Positions 39,031-49,672 of a stretch of DNA of 64,000 nucleotides are shown here, one piece after another. Below the pieces are notes generated by a model, which worked only from the letters and a program-made list of their open reading frames with translations, had not been told where the DNA came from and did not search any database. Made by a program: the position numbers and the translations under genes. Every line of letters begins with the position of its first letter. The first letter of the stretch is position 1. This DNA comes from Chrysopilus asiliformis (Eukaryota > Arthropoda > Insecta > Diptera > Rhagionidae). The stretch is from the NCBI GenBank assembly GCA_964034945.1, contig OZ035963.1, forward strand, positions 49,851,532 through 49,915,531. Direction: 5' to 3'.

Positions 39031-40557
39031 GTGAGTGCCGAATTTTGTGATAAATCGCTCTTGGGGATAAGTTTTTGGCACAAATTCTGACGGGAACGAA
39101 TTCTGTAATATGTTTTCTCTCGACTGCAATAAGCTTTAAACTCAAATAATCGCAGATGTTTGAAATATTTTGAGATTTTTCCAGCGTTTCGAAATGGGTT
39201 TGGAAGATAGTTGTTTACGTGTGTGCATCGAATGAATTGCATAAAGTAATGAAATTCAGCACTAAAGTTATTAGCAAGCAAGTGAAAGTTATCTTTTCCA
39301 TGCCACATTTGTCGAAATTGTGAAGAAATTTCTTCCAAGGGCGATTTAACAAGAAATCGGATCTAACCTCAAATGTCAAAAGTGTAGACCACAAGACTAA
39401 TCAGTTCCGATCGCATGTTTCAGGCAAAACCCGCAAAATCAGACAAGAAACCAGCTGAGAAGTCAGCGGACAAACCAAAAGCCGGCGACAAGCCAGCCAA
39501 GGGAAAAGTCGAGAAGCCAAAAGCTGAGGCGAAACCAGCTCCGGCCGCCAAGGAAGCGAAGAAGGCGACGGCCGCGGCTGCAGCGAAGGATGTGAAAGCC
39601 GCCGCTCCCGCTAAGGACGCTAAGAAGGCAGCGCCAGCCAAGAAGGAAGTGAAGAAGGAGGCGCCCAAGGAAGCTGCCGCCAAGAAACCAGCAGCAGAGA
39701 AACCCGCGGCCGCTGCAGCAAAGAAGCCTGCAGATGCTGCTAAGAAGCCCGAGGCAGCCAAAAAGCCAGAGGCAGGTGCTGCTGCCGCCGCCCCAAAGAA
39801 ACCCGAGGCGCCCAAGACTGAGAAGCCCGCAAAACCAGCCAAGGCCGCCGCTCCAAAACCTGCTGCTGCTGCCGCTGCTAAGCCCAGGAGAGGAGTAGTC
39901 GCGAGTGCGGCTGCCGCAACTGGTAAAGGTCGTGTCACCAAGAAGCAGTTGCTTCGCGGAAAGGGCTCCAAGAAGAAGAAGGTCTCGCTGCGATTTGGAA
40001 TCGACTGCACGAACATCGTTGAGGATAACATCATGGATGTTGCTGACTTTGTAAGTAAAAAAAAGATTGATTTTCTGATAGTTATAAGGATTTATCCACT
40101 ACTGATTTGTGTAAATGTCTGGAGGTACTCCTATGATATTTAGCACAGTGTACTCTGTGGAAGATTAACATTCGTCATATTTTTAACTGCGTAGACTTAA
40201 TTCTGCCCAGCCTAACAGTGACTGAGACATTTTTTCCTGTAGATATTCATGGGTTTCTTGAATTAATTTACATTTTCATGTGTGTTTTAGGAGAAATATC
40301 TGAAGGAACGCATTAAGGTCAATGGAAAGGTGAACAATTTAGGCAATAATGTGAATTTGGAGCGTCAAAAGATGAAGATTTACGTGAATTCCGATGTTCA
40401 CTTCTCAAAACGCTACTTGAAGTACTTGACGAAAAAGTACTTGAAGAAGAACAGTTTAAGAGATTGGATTCGCGTTGTGTCCAATGAGAAGGAATCATAC
40501 GAACTTAGATACTTCAGAATAAGTTCAAATGACGATGATGAGGACATGGCCGAATGA
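39019..40557 (+). CDS. RpL22: 60S ribosomal protein L22 (RpL22/eL22)
   Basis: Three exons (39019-39030, 39424-40050, 40291-40557) join in phase 0 to give 301 residues. Residues 1 to about 185 are an Ala/Lys/Pro-rich extension resembling histone H1 tails, as in fly RpL22. Then comes the conserved domain: [95 protein letters not shown], and an acidic C-terminus. The protein is part of the large ribosomal subunit near the exit tunnel and binds rRNA. The ATG at 39019 is chosen over that at 39415 because MAPT followed by a gtgagt donor matches the usual fly start, and ATGTTTCAG at 39415 is really the acceptor of intron 1. Confidence 0.95.
39424..40050 (+). CDS. RpL22: RpL22 exon 2: basic extension and start of L22 domain
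   Basis: The acceptor is 'tgtttcag'. The exon encodes [14 protein letters not shown]..., about 180 residues dominated by Ala, Lys and Pro, then [19 protein letters not shown] through MDVADF. It is GC-rich compared with its surroundings. It ends before gtaagt. Confidence 0.95.
40291..40557 (+). CDS. RpL22: RpL22 exon 3: L22 domain C-terminal part
   Basis: The acceptor is 'gtgttttag'. It encodes [20 protein letters not shown] through [15 protein letters not shown] and a TGA stop. The highly conserved [20 protein letters not shown] core is intact. Confidence 0.95.
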   Translation, partial: EKYLKERIKVNGKVNNLGNNVNLERQKMKIYVNSDVHFSKRYLKYLTKKYLKKNSLRDWIRVVSNEKESYELRYFRISSNDDDEDMAE

Positions 40558-40598
40558 GCTGCAAAAACAAGAACATCTTAGTGATTGTTATTTTACAC

Positions 40599-40604
40599 AA
40601 TAAA
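40599..40604 (+). promoter_or_regulatory. RpL22 polyadenylation signal
   Basis: AATAAA lies 42 bases after the stop, consistent with the short 3' UTR typical of ribosomal protein genes. Confidence 0.7.
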
Positions 40605-40794
40605 AGAAAAAACCATAAATATTTTTTTTTATACGATTCATTTTTTGTGTTGTTTTCCCATTCAGATAACAGTCGCTAATTTCGGAAAATTAGATTTGAA
40701 AGTTTGCCGGACTGGAGGACGTGTTTGACGTCTAGGTTTTGTCGGAGTTTTGAAATTATTTGTTAAGACTTGAAATAAAATCGAATTTTTATTG

Positions 40795-40985
40795 TCTATA
40801 CATTCTGCAAACAACAAGACTTTGGGACGATTTACCATCCGATGTGTTCCCTTCGGACTATAACCCGCAAAAGTTCAAGGAGAACATAAACCGACATCTC
40901 GTTTCGTTCTTCCAACCATCCTGAGCTGTGCTTTGGCACTAAAGGGTCTTCCCCTAAGCTTTGGTTGGAATTATAAAAAAAAATA
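40795..40985 (+). mobile_element. non-LTR retrotransposon 3' end, 5'-truncated
   Basis: It contains the last codons of a reverse-transcriptase ORF, a short 3' UTR ('gctgtgctttggcactaaag', 'ggtcttcccctaagctttgg') and a 3' A-run. It is a dead-on-arrival LINE copy. A second, shorter fragment is at 32648-32712 in the other orientation. Confidence 0.75.
40805..40924 (+). pseudogene. LINE ORF2 C-terminal fragment
   Basis: The frame reads LQTTRLWDDLPSDVFPSDYN followed by a short basic stretch and ends HLVSFFQPS-stop. The RLW..LP..VF......FK..I..HL pattern is the extreme C-terminus of many non-LTR retrotransposon ORF2 proteins. The polymerase and endonuclease parts are absent. Clade not assigned. 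Confidence 0.7.
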
Positions 40986-41267
40986 CATGCAACCCTCGAT
41001 TTAAGACGTCTCGTTATTTGGCGCTCAATTTTTTTGTTCCCTACCTCGATATACGATGCGAAATTTCCAAGATTTTTCAATTTTCAGAGCTGACCTAAAC
41101 TGTGGTTAGCAACTGGCCCGCCCAAAAATTTCTTTAAGGTGGTATTTTAGTGTGATGAGCCAAAAAGTTGTTATTGCAATTATCGAGGGTTTATTTATTG
41201 TGTGTAGAATAAGTGTGCACAAGGATATCTTCAGGTGAGGTAAGATAACTGAGCTTCAAAGGTCATT

Positions 41268-41770
41268 ATGTTAGCAGAGTGGGGCCATGTTTTCAAGATT
41301 GTTTTAAAAGTTTTCTTAGGAACTAATGAACCGACCAGGTTGTCGCTTTACACATATCTATCGGAGATGTGTGCCTACAGCCGGAATTACATCCATATTC
41401 AAATACTTATTCTTTCAAAAGTTACAACCCGAAAACCAACGAAACATTGTAAAAACCGAAATTTCTTTTCTAGAATTTTTAAAGTTTTCAATATTTTCAT
41501 TTAACTGTAGTTCCAGCTATAGCCACAAGCGTATTATTGAAGAATCTTTTTGGTTTTTTGTTGCGTCAGATTATCTGGAAAGCCGCAAACATGTCGACCA
41601 TCCAACGACATTTTTTTACCCCTACTTTGGAGCTCTGCTGCGCCATTTTTTATATCTATTCCTTTATAAACAAATTTTTCATAAATTTAAATGTTAACAA
41701 CGAAGAAAATATACTGTTTGTCTACTTTCTTGAAAAAAATGCAAGTCACACTAGAATGCTGCCTTTAAAG
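41268..41770 (-). mobile_element. dispersed repeat family D, copy 2
   Basis: Reverse complement of the repeat at 34120-34680 ('ggaattacatcca', 'caaaagttacaacccgaaaacc', 'gtcagattatctgga', 'tttttttacccctac'). The open frames at 41326-41697 and 41537-41773 belong to this repeat and show no protein motif. Confidence 0.5.
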
Positions 41771-42000
41771 TAAACAATTAATGAAATGTGAAAAAAGTCA
41801 GCTTTTTAAACTTATATTCCGAAAAGCCCTAGTTTTGAAATCATGAATATAGATGTCACTTTCACGTGGCCAAACTCATAGTAAAGGAAAAATAAAGTAC
41901 GTCAGTGAGGTACACTACCAGAAACATTCTTTAAAAAACAAAGCAAAAAACTAAAATCTATAACAAAAATATTTTCTCCAAAACGGTTTAAAAATATGAT

Positions 42001-42071
42001 GACAGACAGACACCAACTCATCATATTTTGTCATATGATGACAAAATATGATGAGTTGGTGTCTGTCTGTC
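42001..42071. repeat. 34-bp-arm palindrome of Helitron 5' ends
   Basis: 42001-42034 and 42038-42071 are exact inverses with a 3-base spacer. Each arm carries 'gagttggtgtctgtctgtc', the 5' end text of the Helitron at 44188-44745. Confidence 0.9.
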
Positions 42072-42074
42072 TGC

Positions 42075-42106
<32 letters not shown>

Positions 42107-42239
42107 TCCTCTTTCACGCAAAAACGGCTTGAAATTTGGAATGAATGTCTGTGGTAGTTCTGGTTCGAACATAGGCATACGGAAAAGTAGCCCGAGGGGT
42201 GCGGGAGTAAGGGCAGGGGGTTAAGAAAATCCTAAGCTT
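42038..42239 (+). mobile_element. Helitron 5' portion
   Basis: After 'gagttggtgtctgtctg' it has a TCTG array, 'cctctttcacgcaaaaacgg', 'ggtagttctggttcgaacatagg' and a G-rich tract, the same order as the minus-strand Helitron at 44188-44745. No CTRR end was found before the TTAA element at 42244. Confidence 0.55.
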
Positions 42240-42243
42240 TTAA

Positions 42244-42492
42244 CCCTCATACTGTCCTTAAGAAAAATAACGTATGATGTCTTCGTGGGTCAAGAATGAC
42301 CCATTATGACCCATTTAAGACTACAGTGCTCTTCAATGGATTAAAATATGAACAAATAGATTATGGTTTTCGGTATTCAAAAGAAATTTGTTCACAGAGC
42401 CTACACCATACAAACATTGTTCATGTAGTTGAGAAGATACTTTTAATTAAAATCGAATTTGGGTCAGAAATGACCCGTGGACAGTATGAGAG
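42244..42492. mobile_element. TTAA-flanked piggyBac-type MITE 5
   Basis: TTAA lies at 42240-42243 and 42493-42496. The inner ends C(C)CTCATACTGTCC and GGACAGTATGAGAG are inverse over about 12 bases. The interior has several 'gggtca..tgaccc' palindromes ('gggtcaagaatgaccc', 'gggtcagaaatgaccc'). No ORF of its own. Confidence 0.7.
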
Positions 42493-42499
42493 TTAAAGA

Positions 42500-43184
42500 A
42501 AGGCACGGACAACTTATTCTATCTAATTTATTGCCAATTGAATTTAGTTTTCTTAGATTTTGTTCTACTCACGCTTTGAGGGCGAAGCCGGGTTTTTATC
42601 TTGGCCTGTAAAAAAATAATATTAATTTTACTAAAGTTGTTTTTCGCGTATATTCAAATGGTTTACCCCACGATGCACGGTTTTTTTTTAATTAAAAACA
42701 GCAATAAATATATTTGTGCATAAAACATATGCTGGAACATCTTGTTTTTTTTTCATATAGTGGTTGATTTATATATTCATCATTGCGCACTGTGTACATT
42801 AACCTGTGGGATAAAAATGATAAAAATAGTCTTTTGAATATTATCAATAATTTATTTTAGCAGATTTTTTCAATATAATTTTCATCCGTAAAAATCGAAA
42901 TGTGTGCTCGGATTTAGTTTTTGATTTGTGTCTGGAATTTTGCCTCTTAATTAGTTTTGAAAGCATGCGACAGCAATGGCTGCGTTTAAGAGGTTGAAAA
43001 AGAAATACTAAAGTTTTATTCTAAAAATTAATTTGAATGATGTAAATGGAAATCTAACTTTTTCAAAACATTTTTCTTAAAGTATCGCGAAGCAGGGAAG
43101 AAATTGTTATGAAACTTCAATTGAGGAGGTCCAGGCTCTTCGAGATCTGTAGCGCCGATGATGATGATCGCGAAGCTATGGTTA
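42500..43184. other. AT-rich spacer, no gene
   Basis: No coding or repeat signal could be supported. Confidence 0.5.
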
Positions 43185-44040
43185 TCTATATATATATAAT
43201 CGTTTAACCTGACTGACTGATTGACTGACTGATTGACTGACTGATTGACTGACTGATTGACTGACTGATTGACTGACTGATTGACTGACTGATTGACTGA
43301 CTGATTGACTGACTGATTGACTGACTGATTGACTGACTGATTGACTGACTGATTGACTGACTGATTGACTGACTGATTGACTGACTGATTGACTGACTGA
43401 TTGACTGACTGATTGACTGACTGATTGACTGACTGATTGACTGACTGATTGACTGACTGATTGACTGACTGATTGACTGACTGATTGACTGACTGATTGA
43501 CTGACTGATTGACTGACTGATTGACTGACTGATTGACTGACTGATTGACTGACTGATTGACTGACTGATTGACTGACTGATTGACTGACTGATTGACTGA
43601 CTGATTGACTGACTGATTGACTGACTGATTGACTGACTGATTGACTGACTGATTGACTGACTGATTGACTGACTGATTGACTGACTGATTGACTGACTGA
43701 TTGACTGACTGATTGACTGACTGATTGACTGACTGATTGACTGACTGATTGACTGACTGATTGACTGACTGATTGACTGACTGATTGACTGACTGATTGA
43801 CTGACTTCCAAACAGCCCAAACCCCTGAAGCTAGAGACTTGAAACTTTCACAGTATATCCCAACCATCGCGTAGGCGCTCACTAAGGCGGGGTTTTCCGA
43901 AATTTTACCACTAAGGGGGTAAACGGGGCGTAAAGGGGGTTTGGGTGTTTTTAAATCGTGATTTTCGCCATGGATCCTGCTCAATAGGAGGCTGAAAAGT
44001 TTCATTCAGAGGTTTTGCGGGTCGATCATCACGAATCTGA
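43185..44040 (+). mobile_element. Helitron with ~600-bp CTGA array, 3' truncated
   Basis: The 5' end TCTATATATATATAATCG follows an A. It then has 'tttaac', the giant tetranucleotide array, 'cccaaacccctgaagctaga', 'cttgaaactttcacagtat', 'taggcgctcactaaggcg', 'gctcaataggaggctgaaaag' and 'gggtcgatcatcacgaat', matching 23303-24046 and 63036-63987. Homology stops near 44040 before the CTAG end. Confidence 0.8.
43208..43805. repeat. 12-bp minisatellite CTGACTGATTGA, ~49 copies
   Basis: This is a nearly perfect 12-base higher-order unit built of three tetranucleotides (CTGA CTGA TTGA). It shows no visible interruptions over about 600 bases, unlike the older GACA arrays. The minus-strand 325- and 212-residue frames (NQSV and SQSV repeats) are artefacts. 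Confidence 0.97.
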
Positions 44041-44187
44041 TAGTTTCTTATAAACTTGTATTTGGTTTCACTTCTTTGTTGCAAAACCAAGACAAAATTT
44101 AAAAATTTATTCCTGTAAGATGCCGAAAATGGAATCGGAATAATTTCAAATTTTGATTTAAATTTTGCTAAGTGATTTATTCTGTGA

Positions 44188-44745
44188 CTAGCTTGCATGC
44201 CCGTCGTTGCCGGGTCAAGTTTTTTCAATTTTTTTTTTATGGTCTATGTTGGAGCTAAACTTCAGGCCAATTGGCTCGGTAGTTTCCCCGCGAAAGAGTA
44301 ACATAGAGGGAAAACTAAGTTTTGAGATGACTTTCCCCCCTCCCCTTACTCCTCCACCTCTCAGGCTACTTTTTAATGGGTCTATGTTGGGGCTGGACCC
44401 CCGACGAACATTTATGCCAAATTTCAGGCTAATCGGCTCGGTAGTTGCCCCGCGAAAGAGTAACATAGCGCAAAAACTAAGTTTCGAAATCACTTCACCC
44501 CCTCCCCTTACTCCCCTCACCTATCCCCTTACTCCCTCACCCACCCCTTACTCCCCTCACCACTCACCCCTCCCCTTACTCCCCCCACCTCTCGCGCTAC
44601 TTTTTCGTATACCTATGTTGGAACCAGAACTACCACACACTCATGATAAATTTCAAGTCAATCGGTTCAGCCGTTTTTGCGTGAAAGAAGAACAGGCAGA
44701 CAGACAGATAGACAGACACCAACTCATTTTTATATATTTGTATGA
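44188..44745 (-). mobile_element. complete non-autonomous Helitron
   Basis: On the minus strand it begins TCATACAAATATATAAAAATG after an A, followed by 'agttggtgtctgtctatctg' and 'cacgcaaaaacggctgaacc'. It ends 'acccggcaacgacgggcatg' 'caag' CTAG followed by T. The body has two about-180-base direct units ('tctatgttgg', 'ggctcggtag', 'ccgcgaaagagtaacatag'). No Rep/helicase gene. Confidence 0.85.
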
Positions 44746-47160
44746 TTGATAAATAAAATTTGCGGAATAAATCCTGAATAAAATTCGTGGAGAAATTTCA
44801 AAAAAAATCGCAACAGTAAATGGTCGATTCGATTAAAACGTTAAGAAAATCCATTGCTACAAATTTTAATTCTCAAGAAGAGAACAAGAATGAAACATTT
44901 TGAGTCATAAATTTATCCAGATATTCAGAAAATTGAGAAAAAAAAATAAATAAATACTCTGTAAGTTTAAAAAGTTAAGCAAATTCAATTCTTTTATATA
45001 CGAAATTATGGAAATAGTATGCAGACTTTGATCAAAGTACAAAAATGTTGTTTTCACGTTTTTCTCATTTTTTTTTTATATTTTCCTTTCAACATAAATG
45101 ATACCCGTGTCCATTTTGACATCGATTCCGACTCTATCGTTTACTCAATTGACATCCTTCAAGTACAAAACCCAAAACCAACAACAATAACAACGACAAC
45201 AACAACAGAAAAAAGGATATAACGAAAAATTCAGTTAGTAGAAAATTTGATGGCGAAACGGAAAAGGACGAAAACTATTCAATTGTCTTCAATTTTTTTT
45301 TGATCCCTCTAGTTGACTTTACATATCCGAATATTCTCTCGTTCACATTTCCGAAAAGGATACCCCCAATTGACTTTATTTGCCATTGCGGGGGACGACC
45401 CGGAGAGCAATGGGGGGTTACATAAATGTCCTCAACTCGACCAAAATATGCTTGAAAGGATGACTGAATGAATGAATGGATTGAAATGGATGTCGTTTGG
45501 TAGTCGGGAAACCAAACCCGGGGGCCCACCCATCATCACATCTCCTGAGGTTTTCTTTATTTGAATCAGATAGTCGCGCTCCAGGATCCAGTCGGTCGCC
45601 GTATTTACATAGAAATCGTCAAAACGGACATTTTTACTTATTCCATCGTTCGTATTTGCGATACAGTTTCCCATTTCTTGTATGGTAGACCGAGTAAAAA
45701 TGAAGAAAACGAAATAGAAAATCTCAACATATGCAATCATTTTAATGCGAATGAAGTACTTTTCGTTGAAAGGATATCTGGATTGAAGTTATTTTGATCA
45801 AAAGAATTTCCCAACAAAATTCTTTGGCCAGCATAGTTCCATTTCTACCTCTTTCTCGTTTGCCGCAAAAGCCGTAGGAAGGTTGATTTATAGAAGGACA
45901 TGAAAATTCCATTCACAGAAATGAACTAGAAAAGAAATTCATCGATGGAATCTTTTGCCGGAAGTTGGGTTCAGACATTTCTTAAAAATGTAAAAATTGC
46001 TATGGAAATGATTGACTCAGGTTGACTGTGTAACCGATATTTTTGCAATTTTCAAATTATTGAAAACGTTTTCAGATTCACTGATGCAAGTTATCTCGTT
46101 GCAAATTCCATAAACTGAGCTTATTGGATTCTTATGAAATACTAATATCGAGTTTTCCATAATCGTATATTTTTTTAAAATTATTTAGCATTTGAAAAAT
46201 AAATCAACTCAATAATTCAGTAATAAACGAAGTTCAGTTTCTATAAAATAACACTTCGCAGAGTATTATTTTGAAATTTTTTGCAGGAATGTTTCGTAAT
46301 TAACACTAAAACATAAGAAAAGCTACAATTGACAGGGGCCAATCATCAAATACTCTCTATATAATGACAGACAAAATATTTATTTAAAAAATCTTTGTAT
46401 AGGAGAGGGAGAAACGAGTGGTCCAATTGGATTTTGTTGTATGGAACGGTTATGTAAAATCATATTTTAAACAGATTTTACCTTTATAAATTTTGCAATA
46501 CGACTCACCGTTTTCGAGAAAATAAGAGAAAAATTATACAATTTGCATGGGGGAGGGGAGAAGGAGTGGTCCAACTGGATTTTGATGCATTAATAAGTTA
46601 TAATCCTATTGTGTAACAAAATGTTATATTATTTTCGTGGATGATGCGGGAATTTACGAGGCGGTTACCAATAAATGTATGTCCTTTTGGACTTAGTTCC
46701 ACAACAAAAAAGTAATGCGACATAGGATGACATCGAAGGACTTCAGCAAAAAAAAAAAGAGAAGCGGCAACTTGTTTTACGTAGTTATGATAGCTAAAAA
46801 TCTTAAAAAGCAACTTATGACGAATTCAAATCGCAAATTTAGAGCACACTCCACTTTTAAAGGCGTATTCGAATGGTTTGCTCTTTTTGTGTCGAAAATT
46901 TCTCTCTCCAAAAACTCGAATTCGATTGGTTTGTTTCCAAAGAGCAGAAGACTGGTCTAAAAATTGCTCTTTCTGTTCGAAAAAGGGAAATAGCTCTACC
47001 ATTTGAATAGGAATTTTTTTTTGAGTGGTCTAAAATTTGTCAGTCGAATACGAGCAATTTTAAAGTGAGCAATTTTCAAGCAAAAAAATCAAGCCATTCT
47101 AATACGCCATTAGTGTGTTTTGCCTGAAAACCGACGATATCAGGGTAGCGGCAAAAAATG
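44746..47160. other. spacer with repeat fragments and a weak exon candidate
   Basis: 46309-46590 matches the first half of the repeat at 1741. 46861-47109 has imperfect inverted ends 'aggcgtattcgaatggtttg' and 'caagccattctaatacgcca', a possible MITE. 45572-45691 is an exon-like stretch discussed among the findings. No gene can be called. Confidence 0.4.
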
Positions 47161-47167
47161 CTTTTTA

Positions 47168-47749
47168 AGCCCAATTCAGACTATCGTTTGCGATTACGAT
47201 TGAAGTTTCTCGACCAATAATATCAAAGCTTTCAACAATAGGGACATAAAAGCTTTAATTTCATTGGTCGAGGAAGCTCAGCCGTAGTCACAATCGTAAT
47301 CGCAATCGTAATCGCAATCGTAATCGCAATCGTATTCGCAATCGTAATCGTAATCGTAATCGCAATCGTAATCGCAATCGTAATCGCAATCGTAATCACA
47401 ATCGTAATCGCAATCGTAATCGCAATCGTAATCGCAATCGTAATCGCAATCGTAATCGCAATCGCAATGGTAAAGCTCAATTCAGGCTAAATGCCAATTC
47501 AGACTATCGTTTGCGATTACGATTGAAGTTTCTCGACCAATAACATCAAAGCGAGGAAGCTCAATTGTAATCCCAATCGTTAGTCTGAATTGGTCTTTAG
47601 TCTGATTTGGGCTTAACGATTGCGATTGCGAAGCTTCACGACCAATGAGATCAAAACTGTCAATGATAGGAAAATGAAACCTTTGCTCTCATTGGTCGAG
47701 TAAGCTCAATCGTAATCGTAGTCGCATTCGTTAGTCTTAATTGGGCTTT
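47168..47749. mobile_element. MITE family C cluster with CAATCGTAATCG array
   Basis: Three degraded copies lie in a row. One begins AGCCCAATTCAGACTATCG after TA and has its hexamer array (TCGCAATCGTAA, 47281-47470) in the right arm. A short copy spans about 47494-47597 between 'ccaattcagactatcg' and 'cgttagtctgaattgg'. A third runs from about 47617 'gggcttaacgattgcg' to 'cgttagtcttaattgggct'. All share 'ctcgaccaat' next to 'catcaaa' and its inverse. Confidence 0.75.
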
Positions 47750-48830
47750 AGTCTGTCACTCGACAAATTATGGTTATAATGAGCCCTTTTCATCAACGGG
47801 CCGAACTTTTAATAATTCATTTGAATGTATTGATTTTAATATTAGTCTAGCGCAACTGAAAAATTGGCTTCATGAAATCGATTCAGTTAATTAAAACACA
47901 TAAGAAGATTTGTTATACACTAAAACCGTAATATTTAGGCGAATGCCAAAAACAGGACCGAAATCGGTTCAGTAGATCAAAAGTTATACGGAATGGGCAA
48001 ACAAACTCTCACCCCAAACGCATATTCCCTCTACATTCCGTCGGGGTGAAAATAGCTATTTTAAGCCTTTATAGTGTAATTGGCTGGTAATAACATACAC
48101 ACATACACAAACATGCACGTCTAATCTAATACACAGCTTCCGTCTTTTTGGAAGTCCGTTAAAAAATTTAAAAAAATTTCATTTGTTTTATTGGGATTTC
48201 TCAAAATAAATCATTCGTATTTTACTCGAAAATAAACATGGAAAATTTATTTGTTTTCCATTTTCATATTATTTAATTCCTCCGTCATTATGAATTTTAT
48301 GTGGCCGAACTTCATTTGACTGGTTATTTAATCAGTTAACACAGTGTATTTGAATAGGTGGTCATTTTTCAGTTCATCTAATTGAAAAATAAAACACATA
48401 CAGATGAAATAATTTAGGCAAATAAAGTTGTTTTTCTCTTTCCATTTTATTGAATGTGGAATGCATGTGAAATTAAATTTTCCGGAGATTTTCTTTGCTA
48501 ATTCTATTGGTGGTTGTGAAAATTCGTGTCTTTAGTATGTTTTTGTTTTGTCAGAATTTTTGTTTTCCATCTCTAATTAAACTTCCATTCCGTTATTTAC
48601 ATTACTTACTTAAATAACTGGTAGACGAGACGAAACAAATATTTACACAGAAAGGCATTATTTAGCATTTTTTAGGTATTATTTAAGATATACAAGTCTT
48701 TTATAATTATTATTAAATAAAGGAGAAGATGTAAAAACTTTAAAATAATAAAAACGGAAGAACTTATAATATTAAAAACAAATAATATCAGGAAGAGTTT
48801 GATTTCACAAGATCAAAATTTTTAGAAACA
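47750..48830. other. AT-rich spacer
   Basis: 47930-48060 carries 'aggaccgaaatcggttcagt' and 'aaagttatacggaa', phrasing common in decayed mobile-element tails. Nothing codes. Confidence 0.45.
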
Positions 48831-49345
48831 CTAGCAGACCCTTCGTTGCCAGCTTAAAGTTTTTTGTATAAATTTTAGAATGCCAAAAAACCATAAATAA
48901 CTTAAAAACTTTTGGGAAAAAACGTTATTCCGTTTCGAATATTGAAATTCGAAAACCGGATTCGTGATAAGCAACCCTGAAAACCTCCCAAAGCCAGTTT
49001 TTGCGAGGAAAACGGGATAAAGGACATTTGCGTTATCCTTACAGGAACTTCCGTTTAGAATTTTAAAAATCTAACACCAGATTCGCGATCAGCGACCCCG
49101 GAAACCCCCTTATGCTGATTTTTCCCGGGAAAACGGAAAAAAGGATATTCGCGTTATGCTTACAGGACCTTTTGTTGCAAATTTTGAAATTCTATTATAG
49201 CTAAAAACCTGCTCCCGGCAACGCAGATCATTTTGCAAAAAACCGCGTAAAAATTGGTTCAGTAGTTTTTGAGTTTTGTGATCTCAAACAGACAGACGGA
49301 CAGACAGACGGTCAGACAAACAAACATCCATTTTTGTAATCAAAT
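48831..49345 (-). mobile_element. Helitron copy, 5' end degraded
   Basis: On the minus strand the 3' end is CTAG followed by T, preceded by 'ctggcaacgaagggtctg'. The body has the 'gtaaggataacgc' and 'gctgatcgcgaatc' units of the family. A GTCTG-type tract (49280-49325) marks the 5' side. A clean TC start was not found. Confidence 0.6.
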
Positions 49346-49672
49346 AACATATTTAACTGCCAAAATACATACAGATCGTGCAGATAAGATTCAGTTATGC
49401 ATTTCGTGATTTTTTTTTGGTTACGACGTGGAGCCGTCTACGTGCCGTGATGACACCAAATAATTATTACTAATGTCCAGTTCACACTAAGCTAGTTGAA
49501 GATACCTGGCAACTAGGAAGAAGTCTCGGAATTTTTTAAACAGTCAAATAATGGTTTAACAACGCTGACATTATACTTGTTAGTCTCAGTGGTCAGATTC
49601 GGTCAACGAGCAACTAGCGATTGTTATGTGGATTTTAGTACCACCGTTACACTACTCTAAATGCAGAAACAC

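Noticed and set aside
39415..39423. ATGTTTCAG as the RpL22 start
   Set aside because: TTTCAG is a good splice acceptor and an upstream MAPT exon with gtgagt donor fits the family better.
39420..40034. 204-codon minus-strand Ala/Gly/Phe-rich frame
   Set aside because: It is the antisense shadow of the Ala/Lys-rich RpL22 exon 2.
41326..41697. 123-codon frame near RpL22
   Set aside because: It lies within dispersed repeat D, whose inverted copy at 34120 has no equivalent open frame.
43028..44005. 325-codon and 212-codon minus-strand frames (Asn/Ser-Gln-Ser-Val repeats)
   Set aside because: They are translations of the 12-bp minisatellite in two frames; no non-repeat domain, no splice or promoter context.
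45432..45740. 102-codon minus-strand frame with MGNCIANTND
   Set aside because: No splice sites or related exons fit, and the region's plus strand looks equally open; evidence is too weak to call a gene.
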